Notes: generated by a model from the letters alone, not told the origin. 64,000 nucleotides of DNA from Bradyrhizobium paxllaeri (GCF_001693515.2 NZ_CP042968.1:1240001-1304000); one strand, 5' to 3'. Shown: positions 24,393-34,075, numbered from the stretch's first letter. Translations and numbers: made by a program.

Positions 24393-25622
24393 ATGATGAA
24401 GGGGAATATTCGTTTTCTCAACGCCGTCGTTGCGTTGGCCGCGATGCTGTTCGTAACGGTCCCGCTCCGCGCCCAAGGCATCTCCAGCGACGTGATCAAG
24501 ATCGGGATCATGAACGATCAGAACGGCCCGTATGCCGACAATTGCGGGCCAGGTTCGGTTGCTTCGGCGCGGCTCGCGATCTCTGATTTCGGTGGCGTCG
24601 TCAACGGCAAGAAGATCGAGCTCGTCGTCGCCGACGACCAGAACAAGCCCGACATCGGCGTCGCCGTGGCGCTGCGCTGGCTCGACAATGAGGGCGTCGA
24701 TGCCATCGTGGGCTGCTCGGCCTCCTCGATCGCGCTCGCCGTGCAGGACATCATGAAGGCGCGGAAGAAGCCGTATCTTCTGGCGGGGACGGCAGGGTCG
24801 TTCTTCACCAACGATAAGTGCTCGCCGATGACCACGCAATGGATGGTGGACACCTACGCGCAGCCGAAGGCCACGGTGAAGGCCTTGCTGGGGCAGGGCG
24901 TGGACACATGGTTCTTCCTGACCGTCGACTACGCCTTCGGCAAGGGATGGCAGGCCGACACCACGAACTTCATCAAGGCGGGCGGCGGCAAGGTCGTGGG
25001 CTCGGTGCTGCATCCGCTGAACTCATCGGATTTCTCCTCGTTCCTGCTGACGGCGCAGGCGAGCGGCGCCAAGGCGATTGCGCTGGCTAATTCCGGCGCG
25101 GATTTCGGCAATGCCATCAAGCAGGCGCAGGAGTTCGGCTTGCCGCAGAAGCAGTTGCTTGTGCCGCTGGGCTTGATGATCAATCAGGCGCATGGGATCG
25201 GGCTGCGCGACCTGCAGAACGTCCGCTTGACCACTCCGTTCTACTGGGACCTCACTGTCGAAACCCGCGCCTTCGCCAAGCGCTTTGCCGAGGCGTCTAA
25301 CGGCCAGATCCTGAACGAGGCAAAGTCTGCCACCTACAGTGCCATCACGCACTACCTCAAGGCGGTTGCGGCTGCCGGTACCGACGAGGGCGATGCGGTG
25401 ACGCGGCAGATGAAGAGTACGCCGGTCAACGATTTCGCGATGAAGAATGTCAGCATCCGCGCCGACGGGCAGGTGATGCGTCCGCTCTACGTGGCCCGCA
25501 TCAAGACGCCGGCCGAGTCGAAATACGCCAACGACTATTACGAGATCACGGGGACCATTCCCGCCGAGGAGGCGTGGCGCCCGGCCTCGGAAAGCGCGTG
25601 CGATCTGCTCAAGTCGCAATGA
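24393..25622 (+). CDS. Branched-chain-amino-acid-type ABC substrate-binding protein, orphan
   Basis: A 409-residue periplasmic binding protein of the LivK type: signal peptide (AVVALAAMLFVTVPLRAQG), then IKIGIMNDQNGPYADNCGPG, VVNGKKIELVVADDQNKPDI and a ligand region VGCSASSIALAVQD. AGGGAGGAAC lies before the ATG at 24393. No LivHMGF permease or ATPase genes are nearby, so it either uses a shared transporter or presents substrate to another system. Proteins like this often bind aromatic or aliphatic acids in catabolic clusters. It sits inside the operon controlled by the TetR operators. Confidence 0.88.
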   Translation: MMKGNIRFLNAVVALAAMLFVTVPLRAQGISSDVIKIGIMNDQNGPYADNCGPGSVASARLAISDFGGVVNGKKIELVVADDQNKPDIGVAVALRWLDNEGVDAIVGCSASSIALAVQDIMKARKKPYLLAGTAGSFFTNDKCSPMTTQWMVDTYAQPKATVKALLGQGVDTWFFLTVDYAFGKGWQADTTNFIKAGGGKVVGSVLHPLNSSDFSSFLLTAQASGAKAIALANSGADFGNAIKQAQEFGLPQKQLLVPLGLMINQAHGIGLRDLQNVRLTTPFYWDLTVETRAFAKRFAEASNGQILNEAKSATYSAITHYLKAVAAAGTDEGDAVTRQMKSTPVNDFAMKNVSIRADGQVMRPLYVARIKTPAESKYANDYYEITGTIPAEEAWRPASESACDLLKSQ

Positions 25623-25698
25623 TCGGAAAAATCCGAGGAGCGATCCGGTCGATTGCGGCCGGCATCGCTCCCGGTTCAGTTGAAGCGGGAAGTCGACG

Positions 25699-26907
25699 AT
25701 GACAGTGATTGAAACAGAGCCGCCTGCAGCCGCATCCGGTGATCTGTCCGGTGAGGCCTATCGGGTCGCGATGCGTCGTTGGCTTCGGGCCAATCTGCCT
25801 GCGAACTTTCGCAGCGACAGCGCGGCCTTCTCACCGCCGACCCTGCCGCAATCGATTGCGTGGGAGGCGGCGATGTATCGCGCCGGGCTCGCCGGCATCA
25901 TCTGGCCGAAAGGCTACGGCGGGCATGGCCGGACCTTGCGCGAACACCTGATCGCGAACCAGGAGATCGGCGCGCTGGCGATGCCGGAAAGCGTCAATTC
26001 GATCGGCAAGGAGCTCGCAGGCCCGATCATTCTCGCTGTCGGCACCGAGGAGCAGAAGCGCCGCTTCCTGCCGGCGATCCTGGAGATGCGGGATATCTGG
26101 TGTCAGGGCTTTTCCGAGCCCGAGGCGGGATCGGATCTCGCGGGCCTGCGGACGCGTGCCACCCGCAGCGGCGACACCTGGCGGATCAACGGTCAGAAGA
26201 TCTGGACCAGCGGTGCGTACCGCGCCCAGCGCTGTCTGGTGCTGGCGCGAACGGGCCCGCTGGAGGACCGGCATCGTGGGCTGGCGATGTTTGCCGTGCG
26301 GCTCGACGCAAAGGGTGTGCGTGTGCGGCCGATCAAATCGATCGACGGACGCGAGAGTTTTTGCGAGGTCTTTTTCGACGACGTCGAGGTCCTGCAGTCC
26401 GATGCGCTCGGAGCGCCGGATGAAGGGTGGGCCGCCGCAATCCGCGTGCTTGAGATCGAACGGGCTACCAACCGCATGTATCGCGCCTGGCGCTTCGAGA
26501 ACGAGCTTCGTCACGTGATCTCGGCCTGCAAGGCCGATCCGGTGCTGGCGCAACTGGTCGCAGAGCGACACTACGAAGTCAGGCTCGGCGAGATTGTCGT
26601 CGACATCGAGGTGCTGAAGGCGCATGTCGAGACGGCCGTGGACGCGCTGGTGAACGGCGACCGGATCGGCGCGCGCGGGAGTCTTGCGAAGCTGCACTGG
26701 AGCGAAGCGCACCAGCGTTTTGCGGCGCTCACGCTTGAGCTGCTGAACCAGGCATCGTTACCGCTGCATCCGGCCGTGCAGGTCGCGCGCCGCCGCTTCG
26801 AGGCGATCTATCTGCAGGCACGCGCCGAGACGATTTATGCCGGCACCACCGAAATTCAGCTCGGCATCATCGCCGACAGGATTCTGCAGCTTTCGAAAGG
26901 CAAGTGA
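25699..26907 (+). CDS. Acyl-CoA dehydrogenase, full-length subunit
   Basis: A 402-residue acyl-CoA dehydrogenase. Domain order is typical: alpha-helical N-terminal part, middle beta domain with WCQGFSEPEAGSDLAGLRTR and INGQKIWTSGAYRAQRCLVL, and C-terminal helices ending YAGTTEIQLGIIADRIL. It introduces an alpha-beta double bond into an acyl-CoA using FAD. Its stop codon shares a base with the start of a second, more diverged acyl-CoA dehydrogenase gene, a pairing found in actinobacterial steroid side-chain enzymes that work as alpha2beta2 heterotetramers. Such a pair here suggests a bulky ring-bearing substrate; that step is inference. Confidence 0.9.
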   Translation: MTVIETEPPAAASGDLSGEAYRVAMRRWLRANLPANFRSDSAAFSPPTLPQSIAWEAAMYRAGLAGIIWPKGYGGHGRTLREHLIANQEIGALAMPESVNSIGKELAGPIILAVGTEEQKRRFLPAILEMRDIWCQGFSEPEAGSDLAGLRTRATRSGDTWRINGQKIWTSGAYRAQRCLVLARTGPLEDRHRGLAMFAVRLDAKGVRVRPIKSIDGRESFCEVFFDDVEVLQSDALGAPDEGWAAAIRVLEIERATNRMYRAWRFENELRHVISACKADPVLAQLVAERHYEVRLGEIVVDIEVLKAHVETAVDALVNGDRIGARGSLAKLHWSEAHQRFAALTLELLNQASLPLHPAVQVARRRFEAIYLQARAETIYAGTTEIQLGIIADRILQLSKGK

Positions 26908-27941
26908 TGACATTGACCGGCGAAGGATTGCAGCCGAGCGAGTTCGCCGTTACCGCGGCGCGCGCGGTTGCGGATTGTGCGGATTTGAGTTTGCGGGAGC
27001 AGGCGAGACACCTTGCCAATGACGGCCTGCTCGGGGTGATGGCGTCTCACGATGTCGGCGGGCTGGATTTGCCGCTGGCCTTTGCTGTCCCGGTGGTCGC
27101 GGCCGCGGGGGCAGGCCTGCTCGGCTTTCCGCTGATGGAGGCCCTTCTTCTTGGCCGCGTGCTGCAAGAAACGCAGCCACGAACGGCCGAAGCCGTCGTA
27201 TCAGGCGAAATGCTGGCGACGATCGCCTGGCAGAGCAATGTCAGTGCCGCGCGTGAAGGTGAATCGGTTGTGCTCAACGGCTGGATTGCCCGGGCAGCTT
27301 GCGCGCGCGAGGCCGATTGCCTTCTGGTCCGCATCGGCGAGAGCGGGGCGGCACTGGTTTCGACCAACAGCAATGGGATCGTCGTCGAGGACGCGACGGG
27401 TCTGGATCTGGCGGTGCCCGAACACGCTGTCCATCTGGAGGGCGTTACCATACCGGCGGCGAACCTTCTGCCCGAAAATACCTGGCGTGTTCTGTGCTCG
27501 GACGCCAACGTCCTGCGCGCCGCGGCCATTCTGGGCTCTGCCGAGACGTGCCTGACGTTGGCGCAGGAACACGCATCGACGCGCCGCCAGTTTGGCCGCG
27601 CGCTATCCTACAATCAGGCGATACGGCATGCGTTGGCCCGCCAGAAACTCGGACTGGAAGGCATACGACACGCCATCACACGCAGCGTCGGCGACGAAGC
27701 CGGCGCGCTGCAGCGTGATGCTGCGTTTCTCGCCGCAGGCGTCTATGGCAGCGCGATCAGCGAAGGCGCGCTGCAGATTCATGGCGGCATGGGATTCACC
27801 TGGGATGTCCCGGTGCACCGGCACTTGCGCCGTGTCCGCGCCTTGCAGGCGCAGGGTGATGCCAGCGAGGTCCTGGCCGCGCTCGGTCGCCGCTACGTCG
27901 GTGCGATCGCGCCGGCTTCCGATGTCACCGCGTCACGATAG
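26907..27941 (+). CDS. Acyl-CoA dehydrogenase, diverged partner subunit
   Basis: A 344-residue acyl-CoA-dehydrogenase-fold protein beginning at the TGATG overlap with the previous gene. The C-terminal helical domain is recognisable (ILGSAETCLTLAQEHASTRR, QFGRALSYNQAIRHALARQK, LQIHGGMGFTWDVPVHRHL). The middle domain is shorter than usual, and its flavin-contact motifs are weak. This is the pattern of the second chain in FadE-type heterotetramers, where each chain supplies part of the FAD site. It probably forms a complex with the upstream product. Confidence 0.85.
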   Translation: MTLTGEGLQPSEFAVTAARAVADCADLSLREQARHLANDGLLGVMASHDVGGLDLPLAFAVPVVAAAGAGLLGFPLMEALLLGRVLQETQPRTAEAVVSGEMLATIAWQSNVSAAREGESVVLNGWIARAACAREADCLLVRIGESGAALVSTNSNGIVVEDATGLDLAVPEHAVHLEGVTIPAANLLPENTWRVLCSDANVLRAAAILGSAETCLTLAQEHASTRRQFGRALSYNQAIRHALARQKLGLEGIRHAITRSVGDEAGALQRDAAFLAAGVYGSAISEGALQIHGGMGFTWDVPVHRHLRRVRALQAQGDASEVLAALGRRYVGAIAPASDVTASR

Positions 27942-27956
27942 GGAAGGGAACTCGCA

Positions 27957-28730
27957 ATGACGGAAATGAAGGACAAGCCGCTTGCAAATCGTGTCGCGTT
28001 CGTGAGCGGCGCCGGGAACGGGATCGGACGCGCAACCGCATTGCTTCTGGCGTCACGCGGCGCCACCGTGGGCGTCAACGACCTGAAGCCTGAATTCGTC
28101 AATTCGACGGTGGAAGCGATCAAGGCGGCTGGCGGCACCGCGGTTGCCGTCACGCAGGACGTCTCGACCCGCGACGGAATGCGCGCCGCCGTCCTTGGCC
28201 TCGCCGAGCAGCAGGGACGCCTCGATATCCTCGTCAACAATGCCGCCTGGGTCCGCTACCAGTCGGTGCCCGACATCGCGCCCGAGACCGTGGATCGCAT
28301 GCTCAATATCGGCTTCAAGGCGATCATCTGGGGCATTCAGGCAGCGGCCGAGGCGATGGATGGCGAGCGCGGCGGCGCGATCATCAATGTGGCTTCGGTT
28401 GCCGGATTGATCTCCGCGAAAAACAGCATCGTCTATAGCGGCATCAAGGCCGGCGTCATGGGCATTACGCGGGCCGCGGCGGCAGAACTTGGCGAGCGCA
28501 AGATCAGGGTGAACGCGGTGGCGCCATCGGCGATTCCGACGGAGGGGACGATGCGAAACCGCAATGCGGAGCTCGACGCGCGGCGGATCGCGCGGACGCC
28601 GCTCGGACGGCTCGGCACGGTCGACGATATAGCCAACACTATCGCCTTCCTGGCCGGCGACGACAGCAGCTTCATATCGGCGCAGGTGCTGACGGTCGAC
28701 GGCGGGATTGTCCTCACAAACATCGCCTAG
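27957..28730 (+). CDS. Short-chain dehydrogenase/reductase (SDR)
   Basis: A 257-residue classical SDR. The cofactor motif VSGAGNGIGRATALLLASRG, the NNAAW motif, the catalytic serine in NVASVAGLISAK and the Tyr/Lys pair in IVYSGIKAGVMGITRAAAAE are all present, with the usual closing region GTVDDIANTIAFLAGDDSSF. It probably oxidises a beta-hydroxyacyl-CoA or an alcohol to a ketone. A GGAAGGGAAC ribosome site precedes the ATG. The following gene starts at, or overlaps, the 3' end. Confidence 0.9.
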   Translation: MTEMKDKPLANRVAFVSGAGNGIGRATALLLASRGATVGVNDLKPEFVNSTVEAIKAAGGTAVAVTQDVSTRDGMRAAVLGLAEQQGRLDILVNNAAWVRYQSVPDIAPETVDRMLNIGFKAIIWGIQAAAEAMDGERGGAIINVASVAGLISAKNSIVYSGIKAGVMGITRAAAAELGERKIRVNAVAPSAIPTEGTMRNRNAELDARRIARTPLGRLGTVDDIANTIAFLAGDDSSFISAQVLTVDGGIVLTNIA

Positions 28731-28764
28731 CGCAGAAGACGCCTGGGAGCATCGGGGACCGGTT

Positions 28765-30315
28765 GTGACGCGAGCCGAACGGGAAGCTGAACTGAGCGGA
28801 CGTGTCGTCCTGATCACGGGGGCGGCCGCCGGGATCGGTTGGGCAGCAGCGCGGCGCTTTGCAGCCCAGGGCGCCCGGGTGCTGATCGCCGACATCGATG
28901 CGGACAAGGCCGCAATCCGTGCCGGCGAGCTTGGTGCAGCGCATGGATATTTCGGCGTGGACATGGCGCGGCCGGCGCAGGTGGCCGAGATGGTGCAGCA
29001 CTGCGTCCGCCGCCTCGGTGGCCTGGATGTGCTCGTCAACAATGCCGGCCGTACCGACACGGATGGGGTTGGTGTGGTGGATCAGCCGGTTTCTGTCTTC
29101 GAAAATCTCGTGGCGGTCAATTTGCGCGGCAGCCTTGTCGCTGCGGAGCAGGCTGCAGCGGTGATGCGGCGTTCCGGCGGAGGTGTCATCGTCAATATCG
29201 CTTCCGGCGCGGCATTGCGGCCGGTGCCGTTTCGAAACGGCTACAGCGCCTCCAAGGCGGGTGTGCTTGCGATGACACGCCACCATGCCTGCACATTTGC
29301 GCGCGATGGAATCAGGGTCAACGCAATCGCACCGGGCTATACGCGTACCGAGTTGGTCGAGGCGCTGATCGCGCGCGGCCGTATCGACCCGGTCGCGGTA
29401 GCCCGACGAATTCCGCTCGGTCGCATGGCGGCGCCCGAGGAAATCGCCGCGGCAATCGCATTTCTGGCCTCGCCTCGGGTATCGTCCATCACGGGATCGA
29501 CCTTTCTCGTCGACGGTGGATCGCTGCTCGGCGGTCATGGCCACACGGAAGAAAACAAGCGCAGCGCGGCGCCGCCGGGGAGGCCGACCTACGTCGTCGT
29601 CGGTGCCTGCAGTTCGCTCGGCCAGGCGACGGTCCGGAGGCTCTCTGATGAGGATGCGACGGTCGTGGCGCTCGATGCCGACGGCAAGCAATTGGCGGCG
29701 CTTGCCGCAGGGGTTGCCCAATGCCACGCGCTCCCGGTCGAAATTTCGAACGAGCAAGCCATGGCGGAGGCGCTCGCCAGTATCGCGCGCCGTTTCGGTC
29801 GCGTCGATGGGGTCGTAAATGCGGTTGGTGCGGATGCAGTGACCACGGCCCATCGAACCGCTCTTTCTGCCGATGCCGGCGGTGACGCGCTGGCGGTCCA
29901 TCTGACGGGAGCGCTCCGCGTCGCGAAAGCGGTTGGACCGGTCCTGCAGCAACAGGGCTTTGGCACGCTGCTCAACCTGACATCGATCGCCGGCGACGTC
30001 GCGCTCGGCGAAGATGTTGAGGTCGCAGCCAGCGCCGGGGCGGTCGCGATGCTCACGCGGACGCTGGCGTGTGAATGGAGCGGGCGCGGCATTCGCGTCA
30101 ATGCAATCGCCGCGGGACCGATCGAGGGAACGGCGTCGAGCGCGGTTAGCCGGATGCCGCTGGGGCGCGCAGCATCGGCGCAGGATATTGCCGAGACCGC
30201 GGCGTTTCTGCTCGGCCCCGACGCCAGCTTTGTCACCGGCAGCGTGATCGCAGTCGATGGTTGGCTCAGCGTCTATGCGGGTCCCGATCGTGTCATTGCA
30301 GGATACGCCTCATGA
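28765..30315 (+). CDS. Tandem SDR fusion with an apparently inactive second domain
   Basis: A 516-residue fusion of two SDR domains from a GTG at 28765 (GGGGA ribosome site); a TTG at 28708 would overlap the previous gene. The first domain is complete: LITGAAAGIGWAAARRFA, VNNAGRTD and Tyr160-Ser-Ala-Ser-Lys164. The second, from about residue 273, has VVVGACSSLGQATVRRLS in the cofactor site, and the catalytic YxxxK position reads V420-A-A-S-A424, so both tyrosine and lysine are lost. The second half may act as a structural or substrate-binding partner, like the paired domains of multifunctional beta-oxidation enzymes. The stop overlaps the next start (ATGA). Confidence 0.82.
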   Translation: MTRAEREAELSGRVVLITGAAAGIGWAAARRFAAQGARVLIADIDADKAAIRAGELGAAHGYFGVDMARPAQVAEMVQHCVRRLGGLDVLVNNAGRTDTDGVGVVDQPVSVFENLVAVNLRGSLVAAEQAAAVMRRSGGGVIVNIASGAALRPVPFRNGYSASKAGVLAMTRHHACTFARDGIRVNAIAPGYTRTELVEALIARGRIDPVAVARRIPLGRMAAPEEIAAAIAFLASPRVSSITGSTFLVDGGSLLGGHGHTEENKRSAAPPGRPTYVVVGACSSLGQATVRRLSDEDATVVALDADGKQLAALAAGVAQCHALPVEISNEQAMAEALASIARRFGRVDGVVNAVGADAVTTAHRTALSADAGGDALAVHLTGALRVAKAVGPVLQQQGFGTLLNLTSIAGDVALGEDVEVAASAGAVAMLTRTLACEWSGRGIRVNAIAAGPIEGTASSAVSRMPLGRAASAQDIAETAAFLLGPDASFVTGSVIAVDGWLSVYAGPDRVIAGYAS

Positions 30316-31097
30316 ATCTCACTTCCGAGGAACAGGTCCTGAAGGAAGCTTTCATTCGCGCCCGCGGTTACTGGCGGCCATGGACGGAGGGCCTGCTGCG
30401 GCTCGATCCGGCTTTTCTCGCAACCTATGCCCGCTATGGCGGCTATCCCGCCGAAACCGGCCCGTTGTCGCGCAAGATGTGCGAATTGATCTATGTCGCC
30501 CTGGATGGGTCGGCGACGCATCTGTTTCGTTCGGGGCTCGCATTGCACACGCGTCTCGCGCTCGAGAACGGCGCGTCGGCGCGGGAAATCATCGACGTAT
30601 TGCGGCTCGCGACCGCGCAGGGTCTTGATGGCTGCAATATCGGTGTCGGCATTCTGGTCGAGGAGCTAGCCGCGGCAGGGCTCGATACGCCAAGGGGCGA
30701 ACTGTCCGGCCAACAACAGGCGCTGCGCGAAGCCTATATTGCCCGGTTCGGGGATTTCCCCGACTTCTGCGACCAGTGGCTGCGCCTTGATCCCGGCTAT
30801 TTCGCCGTGCTGCTCGACCTCCTTGTCGGAGGAGTTGCGGCAGATGGGCTCGATGAGCAGGCGAGCTGCCTGATTTCGATTGCCTTGAATGCCTGCTTCA
30901 CGGGTCTCAATCCGTCGGGACTGCGCGTGCAAATCAGGCGGGCGCTGCGCCTCGGTATCGACACCAGAGAAATCCTTCAGGTTCTCCAGATGACGGCCCA
31001 CCTCGGCGTCCATGCCTGCGCCGTCGGTGTGCCGATCCTGCTGGAAGCAATCGACGAGAGGGCGGGCGGGAATCCGGATCAGGAGGGACGAGAATGA
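30312..31097 (+). CDS. Carboxymuconolactone-decarboxylase-family protein with two repeats
   Basis: A 261-residue all-helical protein with two CMD-type repeats: residues ~35-120 (PLSRKMCELIYVALDGSATH, HTRLALENGASAREIIDVL) and ~170-250 (LDEQASCLISIALNACF, IRRALRLGIDTREILQVLQM). The CxxC pair of AhpD peroxidase partners is absent, so a decarboxylase, lactonase-like or ligand-binding role is more likely than a redox one. Start and stop overlap both neighbours (ATGA at each end), so it is tightly coupled in the operon. Confidence 0.78.
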   Translation: MNLTSEEQVLKEAFIRARGYWRPWTEGLLRLDPAFLATYARYGGYPAETGPLSRKMCELIYVALDGSATHLFRSGLALHTRLALENGASAREIIDVLRLATAQGLDGCNIGVGILVEELAAAGLDTPRGELSGQQQALREAYIARFGDFPDFCDQWLRLDPGYFAVLLDLLVGGVAADGLDEQASCLISIALNACFTGLNPSGLRVQIRRALRLGIDTREILQVLQMTAHLGVHACAVGVPILLEAIDERAGGNPDQEGRE

Positions 31098-31564
31098 TGG
31101 CGCGGTTTGCGATCCGCGATCAGCGTGCCTTTGCTGCGGGTGCGCTGTTCCTCGGCTTTGCGATCTTCTTTTACGTCGTGGCGCTCGGCTATCCCGCGGG
31201 CACCGCGGCGCGGATGGGGCCGGGCTATTTTCCCCGTATGCTCGCGATCGTGCTTGCCGCTATCGGGCTTGCCGTGATGGTGCGGGCGATGCGATCGACG
31301 GCAGAACGGCAGCCGTTGCGACAGTGGGACTGGAAAGGCCTCGCCTGGGTCACGGGTTCGGTGATCCTGTTTGCCCTCCTGCTGTTTCCACTTGGTCTGG
31401 TGGGCTCGCTCTTCGTCCTGATCGTGGTGTCGAGCAAGGCCAGTCATGAGTTCACCTGGAAGGGAGCGTTGGCAAATGCGGCGGTGCTGATCGCGCTGTG
31501 CCTGCTCGTGTTCGTCTATGGCCTCGGGCTGCGGCTCCCGGTATGGCCGGCGCTGTTCAATTGA
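31094..31564 (+). CDS. tctB: Tripartite tricarboxylate transporter small permease TctB
   Basis: A 156-residue membrane protein with four predicted helices (AAGALFLGFAIFFYVVALGY, MLAIVLAAIGLAVMV, LAWVTGSVILFALLLFPLGL, GALANAAVLIALCLLVFVYG) and the family motif GYPAGTAARMGPGYFPRML. It pairs with TctA, whose gene begins 13 bases later. The start overlaps the previous stop by four bases (ATGA). Confidence 0.9.
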   Translation: MMARFAIRDQRAFAAGALFLGFAIFFYVVALGYPAGTAARMGPGYFPRMLAIVLAAIGLAVMVRAMRSTAERQPLRQWDWKGLAWVTGSVILFALLLFPLGLVGSLFVLIVVSSKASHEFTWKGALANAAVLIALCLLVFVYGLGLRLPVWPALFN

Positions 31565-31576
31565 AGGCGAACTGCG

Positions 31577-33076
31577 ATGGATCTCTTTCACAACCTGGCG
31601 ATCGGCTTCTCCACCGCGGCCCAACCGGCCAATCTGCTCTACGCCTTCTCGGGATGCCTGCTGGGTACCTTGATCGGCGTACTCCCCGGCCTTGGTCCGC
31701 TCGCCACCATCGCAATGCTGCTTCCCATCACCTACGCGCTGCCACCGGAGGCGGCGCTGATTATGCTGGCGGGTATCTATTACGGCGCGCAATATGGCGG
31801 ATCGACCACGGCCATCGTGGTCAACCTGCCCGGCGAGTCCTCGTCCGTCGTCACCACGATTGACGGCTACCAGATGGCGAAGCAGGGCCGGGCCGGCGTC
31901 GCGCTCTCGACGGCCGCGATCGGCTCCTTTTTTGCGGGCTGCGTGGCCACGCTGGCGCTTGCGGCGCTGGCCGGGCCGCTGACGGCGGCGGCCTTGCTGT
32001 TCGGCCCCAAGGAATTCTTTGCCCTGATGATCCTGGGCCTCATCCTTGCTTCGGTGCTGTCAAGCGGTCCGTTCATCGAGGGCGTCGGCATGGTCGTGCT
32101 TGGCATGCTGTTGAGCCTCGTCGGCACCGACCTCAGCAGCGGAACGCAGCGCTTTGCCTTCGGCGTTCCGCAGCTCTTCGACGGCCTCGATTTCGTGCCG
32201 CTGGCGATGGGCATCTTCGGCTTTGCCGAGATCGTCAAGAACCTCGAGCAGGACGACAAGCTGTCGCTGGTGACGCAGAAGATCGCCAATCTGTTTCCGA
32301 CGCGGGAGGATTTCCGGCGCATGATCCCAGCGATGCTCCGTGGCACCACGCTCGGTACGCTGCTCGGCGTGCTGCCGGGCGGCGGCGCGGTGCTCTCGTC
32401 CTTCGCCTCCTACACGCTGGAAAAGAAGCTGTCGAAGCATCCGGAGCAGTTCGGCAAGGGCGCAATCGAAGGCATCGCGGGTCCGGAATCGGCGAACAAC
32501 GCCGGAGCCCAGACCTCCTTCATTCCGCTTTTAACGCTCGGCGTGCCGTCCAACGTCGTGATGGCGCTGATGGTAGGCGCCATGAACATTCACAACATCC
32601 AGCCCGGTCCGGAAGTCATGACCAAGAATCCGGCCCTGTTCTGGGGGCTGATTGCCTCGATGTGGGTCGGCAACCTGATGCTGCTGATCCTCAACCTTCC
32701 GCTGGTCGGATTGTGGGTAAAGCTTCTCACTATTCCCTATCGCTATCTGTTTCCGGCGATCATGGTGTTCTGTTCGATCGGCGTCTATTCGATCAACGGC
32801 GGCACCTTCGAGATCTATGAAGCGGCCGCGTTTTGCGTGTTCGGCTACGTCCTGATCAAGCTGCAACTACCGGCCGCGCCGCTGTTGCTGGGACTGGTGC
32901 TGGGGCCGGCGATCGAGGAGAATTTCCGCCGCGCGATGGTGCTTTCGCGCGGCGACGCGAGCGTGTTTCTGACTTCGCCATTGTCGGCCGGCCTCCTGGC
33001 CGCCGCCGCCGTCGCAGTCATTTTGATCACGCTACCCGCGATCCGCGCGCGGCGTGAGGAAGCCCTGCAGGAGTGA
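31577..33076 (+). CDS. tctA: Tripartite tricarboxylate transporter large permease TctA
   Basis: A 499-residue membrane protein with about twelve hydrophobic segments. The TctA signature regions are present: [20 protein letters not shown] near the N-terminus, [20 protein letters not shown], and the second repeat [20 protein letters not shown] with [18 protein letters not shown]. With TctB and the receptor encoded at 20251 it forms a secondary, ion-driven carboxylate importer. It is the last gene of the operon, and the convergent IclR gene ends 34 bases away. Confidence 0.93.
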   Translation: MDLFHNLAIGFSTAAQPANLLYAFSGCLLGTLIGVLPGLGPLATIAMLLPITYALPPEAALIMLAGIYYGAQYGGSTTAIVVNLPGESSSVVTTIDGYQMAKQGRAGVALSTAAIGSFFAGCVATLALAALAGPLTAAALLFGPKEFFALMILGLILASVLSSGPFIEGVGMVVLGMLLSLVGTDLSSGTQRFAFGVPQLFDGLDFVPLAMGIFGFAEIVKNLEQDDKLSLVTQKIANLFPTREDFRRMIPAMLRGTTLGTLLGVLPGGGAVLSSFASYTLEKKLSKHPEQFGKGAIEGIAGPESANNAGAQTSFIPLLTLGVPSNVVMALMVGAMNIHNIQPGPEVMTKNPALFWGLIASMWVGNLMLLILNLPLVGLWVKLLTIPYRYLFPAIMVFCSIGVYSINGGTFEIYEAAAFCVFGYVLIKLQLPAAPLLLGLVLGPAIEENFRRAMVLSRGDASVFLTSPLSAGLLAAAAVAVILITLPAIRARREEALQE

Positions 33077-33109
33077 CGGCCGTCCAGCGACTGCCCGTTT
33101 GGAGCGATA

Positions 33110-33916
33110 TCACAAGCCGGTATCGGCTGACGCGTCGTTGGCTCTGACCGATCTGGCGGCCTGCTGCAGAACGCTCAAGTAGCGGCTGGAGTTTTGCCTG
33201 ATCCGCTCGGCTGCGCCGCCAAGTCCGAGCGCCACGGGTTGTTTCTGAATCTTGGTCGGCAGCAGCACGCAAATGGTGGCTCCACCCAAAATTGGCACAT
33301 TCTCTGCGGAGCAATAGCCTTTGCCGCGGATCTGGCGAATGCGCTTCATCATCTCCGGGAGCTTGACCCTGTCCGACGCATTCGGCGTAGCGATGTTCGC
33401 GCGGCGAACGATGTTGTCGACCTTTTCGTCCGGCATCGTCGACATCAGCAGCCAGCCGAGCGCGGACTGCGTCAGCGGTCTGAGCGTTCCCTCATCGACA
33501 TGAAAGCGAAGCGGGTGAATGGATTGGACGATCTTGACGTACTGCAGATACACGTCGTTCGTGGTGCCGATCGCAACGGCTTCACCCGTTGCGGCATGAA
33601 CGTCGCGCATCGCCTCGAGCAGGCGGCTGCTTCCGAACAGCGTGCTCGGGATCCAGTCACCCAATGAGGTCACCTTCGGCGTCGGGAAATACACCCGCGT
33701 TTTGCGGTCGAAATTCAGGTAGCCGAGGCCGACCAGCGTCTTGAGCAAAACGGTGGCGCTGGACGGCGGATAACCGAGCGCAACGCCGATTTCCGACATG
33801 GCACGCGGCTGCCGTTCCCGCATGAAGAATTCGAGGATTTCAATGGCGCGTAGTGCGGATTTGACCGTGGATCCGGCCGCGGAAATGGAGGCGGATGTCG
33901 TCTGCTGCGGTGCCAC
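33110..33916 (-). CDS. IclR-family transcriptional regulator
   Basis: A 268-residue regulator that starts with a GTG at 33916 after a strong GGAGGGG site. The winged helix is near residues 16-75 (VKSALRAIEILEFFMRERQP, MSEIGVALGYPPSSATVLLK), and the effector domain follows, with YCSAENVPILGGATICVLLP near its end. IclR proteins control degradation pathways for aromatics or small acids. It is divergent from the SnoaL-like and Baeyer-Villiger genes, with a symmetrical site in the gap, so these are its most likely targets. Confidence 0.88.
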   Translation of the reverse strand: MAPQQTTSASISAAGSTVKSALRAIEILEFFMRERQPRAMSEIGVALGYPPSSATVLLKTLVGLGYLNFDRKTRVYFPTPKVTSLGDWIPSTLFGSSRLLEAMRDVHAATGEAVAIGTTNDVYLQYVKIVQSIHPLRFHVDEGTLRPLTQSALGWLLMSTMPDEKVDNIVRRANIATPNASDRVKLPEMMKRIRQIRGKGYCSAENVPILGGATICVLLPTKIQKQPVALGLGGAAERIRQNSSRYLSVLQQAARSVRANDASADTGL

Positions 33917-33951
33917 AACGCCCCTCCCTTTGCCGGAGTAAATTCAAGAAT

Positions 33952-33968
33952 GTGAAATTCAGCTTCAC
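33952..33968. promoter_or_regulatory. Inverted repeat, possible IclR operator (GTGAA-N7-TTCAC)
   Basis: GTGAA (33952-33956) and TTCAC (33964-33968) face each other across seven bases, 36 bases before the IclR start. The overlapping TTCACATATGAA just after it is a second near-palindrome. Confidence 0.45.
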
Positions 33969-34075
33969 ATATGAAGTTTTGTTGGTTGCTTCCACTGCAC
34001 ATGGGATGGTTGCCGCCGTCAAGGAGGGCCGATGTGCGAGTTGCGCATCGAGCCAAGGCTTGGACGGGGCGCGAT

